From contig NZ_JAAAJC010000002.1 in assembly GCF_009900715.1 (NCBI RefSeq), forward strand, positions 186,001 through 250,000: a DNA stretch of 64,000 nucleotides. The letters run 5' to 3'. The stretch comes from Halococcus salsus (GTDB lineage Archaea; Halobacteriota; Halobacteria; Halobacteriales; Halococcaceae). Under the pieces are notes generated by a model. That model made no database searches. It saw only the letters and a list, made by a program, of their open reading frames with translations, and was not told the origin of the DNA. Below, in pieces: positions 34,381-46,341 of the stretch. The position numbers and the translations under genes were made by a program. Numbering within the stretch: the first letter of the stretch is position 1; each line of letters starts with the position of its first letter.

Positions 34381-35187
34381 ATGGCCACCGAGAACGAGAA
34401 GCCCCGGGTTTCGGAGTACATGACCCCGGACGTCGTGACGGTCTCGCCCGACGACACGGTGGCGTCGGTCGCCGAACTCGTCGCCGAGAACGACGCCCAC
34501 AGCGGGTTCCCGGTCTGTGAGGGTCGCCACTGCGAGGGGTTCGTCACCGCCCGCGACCTCCTGCTCGCCGACACCGACGACGCGCTGGTCTTCACCGTCA
34601 TGTCCGAGGACCTCGTCGTCGCCCACCCCGAGATGGCGATCTCCGACGCCTCGCGCGTCATCCTCCGGTCGGGGATCCAACAGCTCCCGGTGGTCGACGA
34701 CGCCGGCAAGCTCGTCGGGATCATCTCGAACACCGATATCGTCCGGAGCCAGATCGAACGCGCCACGCCGGGGAAAGTCGCCAAGCTCTCGCGCACGCTC
34801 GAGAACATCCACGACGTCGAGACCCGCGAGGAGCGCCGGTCGGTGGCGCTCGCCGACCTCACGCCCACCCAGTCGAAGGTCTACGCCGACGAACTCGAAG
34901 GCCGGCGCTACGAACTCGAACGTGGCCTCGCCGAGCCGCTCGTGGTGATCGACACCAAGGACGAGAAGCTCCTGCTCGCCGACGGCCACCACCGGGTGAA
35001 GGCCGCCGCACGCGCCGGGATCGAGGCGATGGACGCCTATGTCATCGCGATCGACGAGCCGATCGAGCTCGGGATGGCCGAGACCGCCCGCAAGGAGGGG
35101 CTCGCCACTATCGACGACATCACGGTCGTGGACTACGCCCACCACCCGCTGGTCGAGACGATCGAGCGGCTCCAGGACCCCGACTGA
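34381..35187 (+). CDS. CBS-pair/ParB-fold (SerK-like) protein
   Basis: 268 residues. A tandem CBS pair occupies about residues 10-125 (VSEYMTPDVVTVSPDDTVAS and QLPVVDDAGKLVGIISNTDI). A ParB/sulfiredoxin-fold domain follows, with LADLTPTQSK, PLVVIDTKDEKLLLADGHHR and an Arg-Val-Lys helix. The DGHHR nucleotide-binding motif is shared with ParB and with the archaeal ADP-dependent serine kinase SerK, so a small-molecule kinase controlled by adenine nucleotides at the CBS pair is plausible; a DNA-binding role is the alternative. The start is the ATG at 34381, after a T-rich promoter. Confidence 0.85.
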   Translation: MATENEKPRVSEYMTPDVVTVSPDDTVASVAELVAENDAHSGFPVCEGRHCEGFVTARDLLLADTDDALVFTVMSEDLVVAHPEMAISDASRVILRSGIQQLPVVDDAGKLVGIISNTDIVRSQIERATPGKVAKLSRTLENIHDVETREERRSVALADLTPTQSKVYADELEGRRYELERGLAEPLVVIDTKDEKLLLADGHHRVKAAARAGIEAMDAYVIAIDEPIELGMAETARKEGLATIDDITVVDYAHHPLVETIERLQDPD

Positions 35188-35241
35188 ACCCACGATCGGG
35201 GCGTCGGAACCTTCATTGACGACCGTCGCAAAAGTTGCCCG

Positions 35242-36942
<1,701 letters not shown>

Positions 36943-37004
36943 CGGCGGATCCCCCGTTCGGTGAGGCGAACCCTTTTCTCCGCAACCGACGGAGCTTCGA
37001 GGCG

Positions 37005-38912
37005 ATGGAGGGCGACGACGTGGTCGAGCCGAGCCCGGCGTTCCGCGACCGTGCGAACTGCCGGACCGACCCCCGCGACCGGTTCGCCGACGACTGGCCC
37101 GGTTCCTGGGCCGCCGCCGGCGACCTGCTCGACTGGGTCGAACCCTACGAGTCGGTGCTCGCCGGCGACCGACCGCCGTTCGAGTGGTTCACCGGCGGAA
37201 CGCTCAACGCCTGTCACGAGTGTCTCGACCGCCACCTCGCCGAACGCAAGAACCACCTCGCGCTCCGGTGGGAGGGCCAGCTCGGCGAGCGCCGGAGCCT
37301 CACCTACCTCGACCTCTATCACGAGGTCAACGCGTTCGCGGCCGCGCTCCGGGACCTGGGTGTGGAGGAGGGCGAGGTCGTCACCCTCTACATGCCGGTC
37401 ATCCCCGAACTCGTCGTGGCGATGCTGGCGTGTGCCCGCCTCGGTGCCCCACACTCGGTGGTGTTCGCGGGCTTCTCGGCCGACGCGCTCGCCGACCGGA
37501 TGGACCGCGCCGACTCGCGGTATCTGATCACCTGTGACGGCTACTACCGCCGTGGCGACGCGATCAACCAGAAACGCCGGGCGGACAACGCCCGGCTCGC
37601 CATCGACCACGCACTGGCGGCGACCGTCGTGGTCGAGCGGCTCGGCGGCGCGCGGCTCGGGGCCGACCAGCACGACTACCACGCGCTGGTCGACGACCAC
37701 GTGGGTAGGGAGATCGCCCCGGTCGCCCGCGACGCCGGCGACGTCCTCTTTCTGATCCACACCTCCGGTACCACGGGCCGACCGAAGTCCGTCGCCCACA
37801 CGACCGGGGGCTACCTCGCTCAGGTCGCCTGGACCGCCCGGAACGTGCTCGATATCACCCCCGGCGACACCTACTGGTGTTCGGCCGACATCGGCTGGGT
37901 GACGGGCCACTCCTACATCGTCTACGGGCCGCTCGCGCTCGGCACGACCACGATGCTCTACGAGGGGACCGCCGACCACCCCGAGAAGGACCGGATCTTC
38001 TCGCTGATCGAGCGCAACGCCGTCGACGTGTTCTACACCGCCCCCACGACGATCCGGTCGTTCATGAAGTGGGGCCCGGAGTATCCCGCACGTCACGACC
38101 TCTCGAGCCTCCGCCTGCTGGGGACCGTCGGTAAACCGATCGACCCCGAGGCGTGGCACTGGTATCACGACCACGTCGGCGGCGGCTCGTGTCCGGTGGT
38201 CGATACCTGGTGGCAGACCGAGACGGGCGCGATCCTCGTCTCGACCCTGCCGGGTGTGGACGGGATGAAACCCGGCGCGGCGGGACCGCCCTTGCCGGGC
38301 ATCGACGCCGCCGTTCTCGCGCCGGACGGCACCGAGTGTCCGACCGGCGAGGTGGGGACGCTCGCGATCCGGTCGCCGTGGCCGGCAATGCCGCGCGAGC
38401 TCGCGACCGGGACCGACTGGGGGAGCGCCGCCGTCAGCGACGACTGGCAGTACCGCTCGGGCGACAAGGCGGTCGTCGACGCCGACGGCTACATCCGGGT
38501 GCTCGGGCGGGCGGACGACGCGATCACCGTCCCGGGTCGGCGGGTCGGCGCGGCGGAGATCGAGGGCGCGGTGGTCGGGGTCGACGGCGTCGCCGAGGCC
38601 GCCGTCGTCGGTGTGGAACATCCGACACGGGGAACGGCGGTCCACGCCTACGTCAGCCCCGAAGCCACCCGGACGGCCGACGACGCGCTTCGCGAGGCGG
38701 TGCTCGGGGCGGTCGAGGCCGCCATCGGGCCGATGGTTCGACCCGAACGGGTGGTGTTCACGCCCGAACTCCCGAAGACCCGCTCGGGCAAGATCATGCG
38801 CCGGCTCCTGAAAGACGTCGCCAACGGCGAGCCCTACGGCGATATCAGCGCGCTCCGCAACCCCGAGGTCGTCGGCGAGCTCGAATCCGGCGACGGTGTT
38901 TCGGAAGAATAG
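37005..38912 (+). CDS. acs: Acetyl-CoA synthetase (acetate--CoA ligase), copy 1
   Basis: 635 residues of the AMP-forming acyl-CoA synthetase family. Motifs: FLIHTSGTTGRPKSVAHTTGG (P-loop), CSADIGWVTGHSYIVYGPLA, VVDTWWQTETGAIL (acetate pocket Trp), and the acetylation-sensitive A10 lysine in KTRSGKIMRR. It activates acetate, or a close short-chain acid, to the CoA ester with ATP. It is about 45 % alike by eye to the second copy at 40.8 kb, so propionate or another acid is possible for one of them. The end of the gene lies within a 13-bp inverted repeat, and an HTH-10 regulator follows in the same direction. Confidence 0.93.
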   Translation: MEGDDVVEPSPAFRDRANCRTDPRDRFADDWPGSWAAAGDLLDWVEPYESVLAGDRPPFEWFTGGTLNACHECLDRHLAERKNHLALRWEGQLGERRSLTYLDLYHEVNAFAAALRDLGVEEGEVVTLYMPVIPELVVAMLACARLGAPHSVVFAGFSADALADRMDRADSRYLITCDGYYRRGDAINQKRRADNARLAIDHALAATVVVERLGGARLGADQHDYHALVDDHVGREIAPVARDAGDVLFLIHTSGTTGRPKSVAHTTGGYLAQVAWTARNVLDITPGDTYWCSADIGWVTGHSYIVYGPLALGTTTMLYEGTADHPEKDRIFSLIERNAVDVFYTAPTTIRSFMKWGPEYPARHDLSSLRLLGTVGKPIDPEAWHWYHDHVGGGSCPVVDTWWQTETGAILVSTLPGVDGMKPGAAGPPLPGIDAAVLAPDGTECPTGEVGTLAIRSPWPAMPRELATGTDWGSAAVSDDWQYRSGDKAVVDADGYIRVLGRADDAITVPGRRVGAAEIEGAVVGVDGVAEAAVVGVEHPTRGTAVHAYVSPEATRTADDALREAVLGAVEAAIGPMVRPERVVFTPELPKTRSGKIMRRLLKDVANGEPYGDISALRNPEVVGELESGDGVSEE

Positions 38913-38929
38913 GTATTTCCGAAACGCCG
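38894..38929. repeat. Long inverted repeat across the stop of acs copy 1
   Basis: Arms at 38894-38906 (CGGTGTTTCGGAA) and 38917-38929 (TTCCGAAACGCCG) pair over 13 bases with one wobble, separated by 10 bases that contain the acs stop codon (38910-38912). The core TTTCGGAA recurs once more at 39006-39013 in front of the regulator gene. It could be a terminator of acs, or an operator for the downstream regulator 110-140 bases before its start. Confidence 0.6.
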
Positions 38930-38983
38930 TCACCGGTCCAGGGCGGTGGTTTCGGTCGTCGTTCGGGAGATTCGGTCGGTTCG

Positions 38984-38995
38984 GTCCGTACGGAC
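38984..38995. promoter_or_regulatory. 12-bp palindrome upstream of the HTH-10 regulator
   Basis: GTCCGTACGGAC, a perfect palindrome 41-52 bases before the regulator's ATG at 39036 and just upstream of its TATA-like CTATTTCGG. This is the usual position of an archaeal activator site. The binding protein is unknown; autoregulation is possible. Confidence 0.45.
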
Positions 38996-39035
38996 GGAAG
39001 AGCTATTTCGGAAGAGCGGATACGAACGAAACGAG

Positions 39036-40685
39036 ATGGTAGAGATGGCCGCGTTTCTCTGCGAGCGGGGGTACGAGGGGCTCCGCCGGGCGACCCGGAC
39101 CCACCGGGCCGACCTCGTCGTTCGGCTCTGTGGTGAGGTGGGACTCCGGCCGAGCGAAATCGTCGCGGTCGGGATCGACGACCTCCACGAGGTCGACTCG
39201 GTCGAGTTTCTCGCCGTCGACGGGCGCGAGGCGTTCGTTCCGGAGGCGGTGGGCCACGCCCTCCGGAAGTACGCCAGCACCGTCGACGACGGCCCCCTGA
39301 TCGACGTCTCGCCGCGCCGGGTGCAGATGCTGGTTCGGGAGACCGGCGAGCGGGCGGCCGAGGCGACCGGCGACGACCGGTTTCGCGGGGTGTCGACGCG
39401 CGACCTCCGGGCCGCCCACGCGCGTCGGCTCCTATCCGACGGGACCGACCCTCGGGTCGTGCTCGCGGTGAGCGCCTACGAACGGCTGTCGGCGCTCGAA
39501 CCCCACCTCGCGGCCCCCGACCACGAGGCGGTCGCCGCGGCGTTCGCCGAGGACGGGAACCGGGCCGAGCGCCCGCCGGCGCGGCTCCAGCGGGCGGTGA
39601 CGGTCGCGGCCGACGTGGGCGAGGCGCTCGCCGCCGCGACCGAGCCGTCGGCGATCCACGAGACCGTCTGCGCCCGGCTGGCCGACACCGACGGCTACCG
39701 GTTCGCGTGGACCGCGACGGTGACCGGGGACGACACCGCGGTCCACGCGCACGCGGGCGTGGCGGCCGACACCGTCGAACGGACCCTCCTCGACCGGGCG
39801 GAGCTCGTGGAGGAGGCGCTCGACGACCGAACGGTCCGGACCGAGGCGGGCGAGTCGTCCACGCTCGTCGTCGTCCCGCTCGTGAGCCAGGAGCCCACCC
39901 GGAGCGTGCTGGGACTCGGGGTCGCGAGCGGGGCGGTCGTCCCGCTCGAACGCGACCTCCTCCAAGTGCTCGGCACACAGATCGGCCACGCGCTGGCGGC
40001 GGTCGAGCGCAGGCGGCTCCTCCTCGCCGACAGCGTGACCGAACTCCGTTTCGACGTCGACACCGAAGCGGCCGTTCTCCCGCGGGTCGCGGCCGGGCTC
40101 GACTGTACATTCGAGCTGGTGGGAGTCGTCCCCACGGACGAGGGGTTGTTGTGTTACGTCGCGGTCCGGAACGCAACCCCGGACGCCGTCCTCGAACGGG
40201 CGACGACCACCGACGCGGTCGGGGACGTCCGGTTCGTCGGCGACGACGAGGACGGGGTGGTGCTCGAGGTCACGCTCCATCGCTCCCCCCTCCGGACCTT
40301 CGTGACGGCGGGCGGCTACGCCCGGTCGTACGAGGTCGACGCCGGTGGCGGGACGATCGTCGGCGAACTCGCCCCCGACACCGACGTTCGCGGCGTCGTC
40401 GAGGCCGTGGCCGACACGTTCCCCGGGGTCCACCTCGCGGCGAAGCGGAAGGCCGACCACGAGGTCGCGACCGGCGGGGGCTTCCGGGGACCGCTCGCCG
40501 ACGACCTCACCGACCGCCAGGCCGCGGTGCTCCGGGCGGCGTTCTTCGGCGGCTACTTCGAGTGGCCGCGCGACTCCACCGCCGAGGAGCTGGCCGACTC
40601 GCTCGACGTCTCGCCGCCGACCCTCCACCACCACCTCCGGGTCGCCCAACAGAAGCTCCTCCGGGCCTTCCTCGACGGCACGTGA
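39036..40685 (+). CDS. HTH-10 (Bat-type) regulator with a recombinase-like N-terminus
   Basis: 549 residues. Residues about 1-160 resemble a tyrosine recombinase catalytic domain: LCGEVGLRPSEIVAVGIDDL (box I Arg38), VDGREAFVPE, then STRDLRAAHARRLLSDGTDP, matching the HxLR...H box but with the first His replaced by Arg. Tyr148 has no clear catalytic context, so the domain is probably inactive. A GAF-like sensor domain (about 185-330) follows, then a Bat-type region and a C-terminal HTH-10 domain (LTDRQAAVLRAAFFGGYFEW, STAEELADSLDVSPPTLHHH). Starts at 38946 or 39045 are possible. It sits between two acs genes, so acetate metabolism is the likely target. Confidence 0.88.
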   Translation: MVEMAAFLCERGYEGLRRATRTHRADLVVRLCGEVGLRPSEIVAVGIDDLHEVDSVEFLAVDGREAFVPEAVGHALRKYASTVDDGPLIDVSPRRVQMLVRETGERAAEATGDDRFRGVSTRDLRAAHARRLLSDGTDPRVVLAVSAYERLSALEPHLAAPDHEAVAAAFAEDGNRAERPPARLQRAVTVAADVGEALAAATEPSAIHETVCARLADTDGYRFAWTATVTGDDTAVHAHAGVAADTVERTLLDRAELVEEALDDRTVRTEAGESSTLVVVPLVSQEPTRSVLGLGVASGAVVPLERDLLQVLGTQIGHALAAVERRRLLLADSVTELRFDVDTEAAVLPRVAAGLDCTFELVGVVPTDEGLLCYVAVRNATPDAVLERATTTDAVGDVRFVGDDEDGVVLEVTLHRSPLRTFVTAGGYARSYEVDAGGGTIVGELAPDTDVRGVVEAVADTFPGVHLAAKRKADHEVATGGGFRGPLADDLTDRQAAVLRAAFFGGYFEWPRDSTAEELADSLDVSPPTLHHHLRVAQQKLLRAFLDGT

Positions 40686-40707
40686 CCGGCGACGACCGGC
40701 CTCGGTC

Positions 40708-40768
40708 GGTTTCGGCCTGACCGGCCACTCCGCGAAACCCGGTGACGGGACGCGGTTCGCACCGCGTC
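40708..40768. promoter_or_regulatory. Two inverted repeats upstream of acs copy 2
   Basis: GGTTTCG (40708-40714) and CGAAACC (40733-40739) form one inverted repeat with an 18-base spacer. A second, GACGCGGT-tcgc-ACCGCGTC (40749-40768), is a perfect 8-bp stem with a 4-base loop. They fill the region between the regulator's stop and the acs TATA box at 40801-40807. Either could be an operator, or the second could end the regulator transcript. Confidence 0.5.
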
Positions 40769-40800
40769 ACGGGCGGTCGTTACGATAATTAGCTAGTTGG

Positions 40801-40807
40801 CTTATGA
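40801..40807 (+). promoter_or_regulatory. TATA box of acs copy 2
   Basis: CTTATGA, about 31 bases before the ATG at 40835, in a locally AT-rich stretch. Confidence 0.45.
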
Positions 40808-40834
40808 AGAATGGTGTAGAACGTGGGGTCGGGT

Positions 40835-42811
<1,977 letters not shown>

Positions 42812-42823
42812 GGAGCCCCCAAC

Positions 42824-43435
42824 ATGCCACTCGACACCGACATCGGCGATCCCGCACCGCTCGGTCTCGTGAGTTTCGGGCTCACCACCGTGCTGTTGAG
42901 CCTCGTCAACGCCGGCCTCCTGCCGAGCGCCGGCGAGGCGGTCGTGTTGCCGTTGGCGCTCGCGTTCGGCGGAACCGGACAGCTCGTCGCGGGCGTCCTC
43001 GAATTCCGTACTGGGAACACCTTCGGCCAGACCGCCTTCTTCAGCTACGGGGCGTTCTGGTGGTGGTTCGGCCTGCTCCTGCTCTTCGACGGCAACGGCT
43101 GGCTCTCGATCCACACCCAGACCCTCGGGGCGGCGCTGCTCCTCTGGGGCGTGTTCACGTTCTACATGTGGATCAGCACGTTCGCGCTCAACTGGGGGCT
43201 CTGGAGCGTGTTCCTCACGCTGTGGGTCACGTTCGCGCTCCTCGGGTTCGGCGACCTGCTGGGCATCGACCTCCTCCTGATGCTCGGCGGCTACGTCGGC
43301 ATCCTCTCGGGCGCGCTCGCGATGTACGTCAGCTTCGCCGAGGTGGCGAACTGGTCGTTCGGCCACACGGTCGCCCCGCTCGGCGACGCGCCGATGGGGA
43401 GTAGCTCGACCACCACCGCCGACACCGCCGACTGA
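42824..43435 (+). CDS. AceTr/SatP-family acetate transporter
   Basis: 203 residues with six hydrophobic segments. The family motif near the N-terminus is GDPAPLGLVSFGLTTVLLSL (NPAPLGL in bacteria), and ALAFGGTGQLVAGVLEFRTG is the second diagnostic segment, followed by FGQTAFFSYGAFWW. The family (GPR1/FUN34/YaaH) forms hexameric acetate or succinate channels. Its position 12 bases after acs strongly supports acetate uptake. The C-terminus is short and hydrophilic. Confidence 0.93.
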   Translation: MPLDTDIGDPAPLGLVSFGLTTVLLSLVNAGLLPSAGEAVVLPLALAFGGTGQLVAGVLEFRTGNTFGQTAFFSYGAFWWWFGLLLLFDGNGWLSIHTQTLGAALLLWGVFTFYMWISTFALNWGLWSVFLTLWVTFALLGFGDLLGIDLLLMLGGYVGILSGALAMYVSFAEVANWSFGHTVAPLGDAPMGSSSTTTADTAD

Positions 43436-43543
43436 CCGCCACGGCCACGCGCCTCACCCCGCGCGCCCGTTGACTGTGCGGGGCATAAGCGCCCTCGATT
43501 AGCGGCGTAACTCATCCGTAGCATACCGGAAACCTACACAATC

Positions 43544-43551
43544 TTTATTAA
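43544..43551 (+). promoter_or_regulatory. TATA box upstream of a leader ORF and the symporter operon
   Basis: TTTATTAA in a strongly AT-rich stretch, 27 bases before the ATG at 43574, not before the symporter small-subunit ATG (43665). Initiation would therefore begin the transcript at the leader ORF. Confidence 0.6.
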
Positions 43552-43573
43552 CACTCCCGTCACTGGCACACTC

Positions 43574-43672
43574 ATGGCAGATGTAACAACCTGTCCGTGT
43601 GACGTGGCGTCGCGTCGTTCACCGTTCCGAACCGTCCACCCGTCGCCGCCGGAGGTCGGTGGGCATGGGTGA
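43574..43672 (+). CDS. Possible 32-residue leader peptide
   Basis: An ATG-started frame of 32 codons beginning MADVTTCPCDVASRR, too short for usual gene callers. Its ATG is placed exactly as expected for a leaderless transcript from the TATA box at 43544-43551. It ends with TGA at 43670-43672, overlapping the start of the DUF4212 gene (ATG 43665) in another frame. The ribosome site GGAGGT (43651-43656) for that gene lies inside it. The C-x-C motif is its only notable feature. It may couple translation to the symporter gene, or simply be leader RNA; protein production is unproven. Confidence 0.4.
   Translation: MADVTTCPCDVASRRSPFRTVHPSPPEVGGHG
43651..43656 (+). promoter_or_regulatory. Shine-Dalgarno site of the DUF4212 gene
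   Basis: GGAGGT eight bases before the ATG at 43665. Such sites are rare in this window, where most genes are leaderless; it supports the short start and internal translation initiation on a longer transcript. Confidence 0.6.
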
Positions 43673-43976
43673 ATCCGAGACGGGAACGAAGTCGGACGGC
43701 GAAACTCGGAGTGGGACGGGCATCAGCGAGGCCAACGCCAAGGAGTACTGGCGGCGGAACGTCAAGCTGATCGCCGGGCTGTTCGTCGTCTGGTTCGTCG
43801 TCTCGTTCCTCGTGGCGATCATCCTCGCGGAACCGCTCTCGACGGTCAACATCGGGGCGGTCCCGCTGCCGTTCTGGTTCGCCCAGCAGGGGTCGATCAT
43901 CGTCTTCGTGGCGCTGATCTGGATCTACGTCTGGCGGATGAACAAACTCGACCGCGAGTTCGGGGTGCAAGACTGA
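43665..43976 (+). CDS. DUF4212 small subunit of a sodium:solute symporter
   Basis: 103 residues. A hydrophilic Ser/Thr/Glu-rich N-terminus is followed by AKEYWRRNVKLIAGLFVVWF and two transmembrane helices (about 37-57 and 72-92), then WRMNKLDREFGVQD. DUF4212 proteins are the small partners of SSS-type symporters for acetate and similar acids. The stop is immediately followed by the ATG of the symporter, with no gap. The start is chosen by the GGAGGT site. Confidence 0.92.
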   Translation: MGESETGTKSDGETRSGTGISEANAKEYWRRNVKLIAGLFVVWFVVSFLVAIILAEPLSTVNIGAVPLPFWFAQQGSIIVFVALIWIYVWRMNKLDREFGVQD

Positions 43977-45836
43977 ATGACCGGACTCTCGACCGCACTG
44001 GTCCCGGCCCAGCTCGGGCTCGGGATCGACACGTGGAGCCTGATCCTGATCGCCCTCTCGATCGTTCTCTACTTCGGCATCGCCATCGTGATGCACGTCG
44101 GCGACACCGACGACTTCTACGTCGCGGGTCGGACGATCCCGGCGTGGGCGAACGGCACGGCGGTCGCCGCCGACTGGATGTCCGCCGCATCGTTCATCTC
44201 GCTCGCGGGCCTCGTCTCGTTCTTGGGGTACGACGGCACCGTCTACCTGATGGGCTGGACCGGCGGCTACGTGGTGCTCGCCCTGCTCATCGCGCCGTAC
44301 CTCCGCAAGTACGGCGAGTACACCATCCCCGACTTCATCGGGGACCGCTACTACTCGAACACCGCGCGCGGCGTCGCCGCGCTCGCGACGCTGTTCGTCT
44401 CGCTGACCTACATCGCCGGGCAGATGCGCGGCGTCGGCATCGTGCTCAGTCGATTCCTGGGTGTCGACATCAACCTCGGGATCATCGTCGCGCTCGGGCT
44501 CGTCGCACTGATCGGCGTGCTCGGCGGGATGAAGGCGATCACCTGGACCCAGGCGGCCCAGTACTTCATCCTGATCTTCGCGTTCGTGCTCGTCACGGTC
44601 GCGATCTCGCTCAACCTCACGAACAACCCCTTCCCACAAGGCGCACTCGTCACGAGCGACATTGCCTCACGACTCGGCCAGTTGCAGGCCGAGATCGGTG
44701 CCGGGGAGTACTTCTTACCCTTCCAGGAGTACTCACAGCTCCAAGTCTTCGCCATCGCGATGACGCTGATGCTCGGGACCGCGGGGCTGCCCCACGTCAT
44801 CATGCGCTTTTACACCGTGCCGAGCGCCTCGGACGCGCGCCGGTCGGCGGGCTTCGCACTGCTATTCATCTCGATCCTTTACGTGTGTGCGCCCGTGCTC
44901 GCGGTCTTCGCGAAGTTCAACCTCATCAGCACGCTACACAACACGCCCGTTCAGGAGGCTCAAGCCATCCCGTGGGTCAGTCGGTGGTCCGAGACCGGCC
45001 TGCTCACGATACAGGACCTCAACAACGACGGCGTCATCCAGATGGCGGGCGGCCTCGGGGCGACGGGCAGCGAGGTCATCGTCGACGCCGACATCATCGT
45101 GCTCTCGACGCCCGAGGTCGCGGGGCTCGCACCGATCGTGATCGGCCTCGTGGCGGCGGGCGGGCTGGCGGCGGCGCTCTCGACGGCGGACGGACTACTG
45201 ATCGCGATGTCGAGCGCCGTCTCGCACGACATCTACTACAAGATATTCAACCCGGACGCCTCCGAGCGCCAGCGCCTGCTCATCGCGCGGGTCGTCGTCA
45301 TCATCGCCGCGGCGGTCGCGGCGTACCTCGGCATCAACCCGCCGGGCTTCGTCGGTGAAGTGGTCGCGATCGCCTTCGGGCTCGCGGCCGCCAGCCTGTT
45401 CCCGGTGATCCTGCTCGGGATCTTCGACCCACGGATGAACCGCGAAGGGGCCATCACCGGCATCCTCGTCGGGTTGGTCTTCACGCTCGTCATGGTCGTG
45501 TTGATGACCTCCGATTCGATCTTCGGGACGGCGGATCCGATCCTCCCGACCTTCCTCGGGCTCGAAGCCCAGGGTATCGGGCTGGTCGGGACCATCCTCA
45601 ACTTCGTGGTGGCGTTCGCGGTCTCGCGGGTCACGCCGCCGCCACCCGAGGAGATCCAGAACCTCGTCGAGGACATCCGGCTGCCCCAGGGCTCGCGGAC
45701 CGGCAGCGAGACGGCCGCCGACGGCGGCGAGGTCCAGGCGGATGGTGGCGAGGTCCGGACCGACGGCGGTGCCGACCTCGCGACGGCCGCCCGCGACGCA
45801 CGAACGGATTCCCCGAATCGGGACGAAACGAACTAA
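43977..45836 (+). CDS. Sodium:solute symporter (SSS family), probable acetate/monocarboxylate carrier
   Basis: 619 residues with about 13 transmembrane helices. SSS motifs: DDFYVAGRTIPAWANGTAVA, ADWMSAASFISLAGL, IPDFIGDRYYSNTARG and AAALSTADGLLIAMSSAVSH. It is of the ActP/VC_2705 type that pairs with DUF4212 and carries acetate, pyruvate or lactate with sodium. An extra segment with GEYFLPFQEYSQLQ precedes helix 7. The C-terminal 60 residues are an acidic, Gly/Asp-rich tail. The acs-acetate-channel cluster immediately upstream suggests acetate. Confidence 0.93.
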   Translation: MTGLSTALVPAQLGLGIDTWSLILIALSIVLYFGIAIVMHVGDTDDFYVAGRTIPAWANGTAVAADWMSAASFISLAGLVSFLGYDGTVYLMGWTGGYVVLALLIAPYLRKYGEYTIPDFIGDRYYSNTARGVAALATLFVSLTYIAGQMRGVGIVLSRFLGVDINLGIIVALGLVALIGVLGGMKAITWTQAAQYFILIFAFVLVTVAISLNLTNNPFPQGALVTSDIASRLGQLQAEIGAGEYFLPFQEYSQLQVFAIAMTLMLGTAGLPHVIMRFYTVPSASDARRSAGFALLFISILYVCAPVLAVFAKFNLISTLHNTPVQEAQAIPWVSRWSETGLLTIQDLNNDGVIQMAGGLGATGSEVIVDADIIVLSTPEVAGLAPIVIGLVAAGGLAAALSTADGLLIAMSSAVSHDIYYKIFNPDASERQRLLIARVVVIIAAAVAAYLGINPPGFVGEVVAIAFGLAAASLFPVILLGIFDPRMNREGAITGILVGLVFTLVMVVLMTSDSIFGTADPILPTFLGLEAQGIGLVGTILNFVVAFAVSRVTPPPPEEIQNLVEDIRLPQGSRTGSETAADGGEVQADGGEVRTDGGADLATAARDARTDSPNRDETN

Positions 45837-45860
45837 CGTCGTGACTCGTTTCGTTTTCGA

Positions 45861-46298
45861 ATGAACCGGCCCGACAACACCGAACTCGCGCTGCTCGCGT
45901 TCCGCCGAGCCATCGGTCTCTGGGCGGGACTGTCCGTGTTCTATCTCGCGGGCTACTACCTCTTCGGCTACCCGTTCCCGACGCCGGTCGACCTCGTCGC
46001 GATCCTCGTGGTCGTCTGTCTCGGCGTGGTCCTCGGGGTCGCGTTCAGCTTCGCCTCGCCGCTCCCGCGCGGGACCGGCCTGCCACGGATCGTCCGGACC
46101 GCCCTGATCGCGATCCCCGCCCTCGGGATCGGCATCGCGCTACAGCTGTTCATCGAGGGGCCCCAGGGCGACCGGGCCTACTACGCCATGTTCGCGCTCG
46201 CGGCCTGGCTCGGCTCGACGTTCATCACCGAGGACGAGACCGACGAGGAGGAGGGAGCGGACACGTCCGACTTCGACGTCCTCGATCTGGGTCGCTGA
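45861..46298 (+). CDS. Small membrane protein of the acetate locus, unknown function
   Basis: 145 residues with four hydrophobic segments (about 18-36, 42-66, 78-100 and 105-125) and a very acidic C-terminus (EDETDEEEGADTSDFD). It starts MNRPDNTELALLAFRR. No family recognised. Only 24 bases separate it from the symporter gene, so it is probably the last gene of that operon; an accessory role in transport is inference. Confidence 0.65.
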   Translation: MNRPDNTELALLAFRRAIGLWAGLSVFYLAGYYLFGYPFPTPVDLVAILVVVCLGVVLGVAFSFASPLPRGTGLPRIVRTALIAIPALGIGIALQLFIEGPQGDRAYYAMFALAAWLGSTFITEDETDEEEGADTSDFDVLDLGR

Positions 46299-46341
46299 CG
46301 CTCGCTCGAACACCGACGCCGGAAAACGGTTCGGCCGCGAT

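Noticed and set aside
31496-34381. 961-codon minus-strand frame covering the oxidoreductase and the DHH gene
   Set aside because: Only the part to 32650 is a gene; the upstream part is antisense to the TrkA-N/DHH gene.
39036-39520. A phage integrase or integrated element in the acs region
   Set aside because: The recombinase-like segment is one domain of a longer regulator; no att repeats, tRNA or other phage genes are present.
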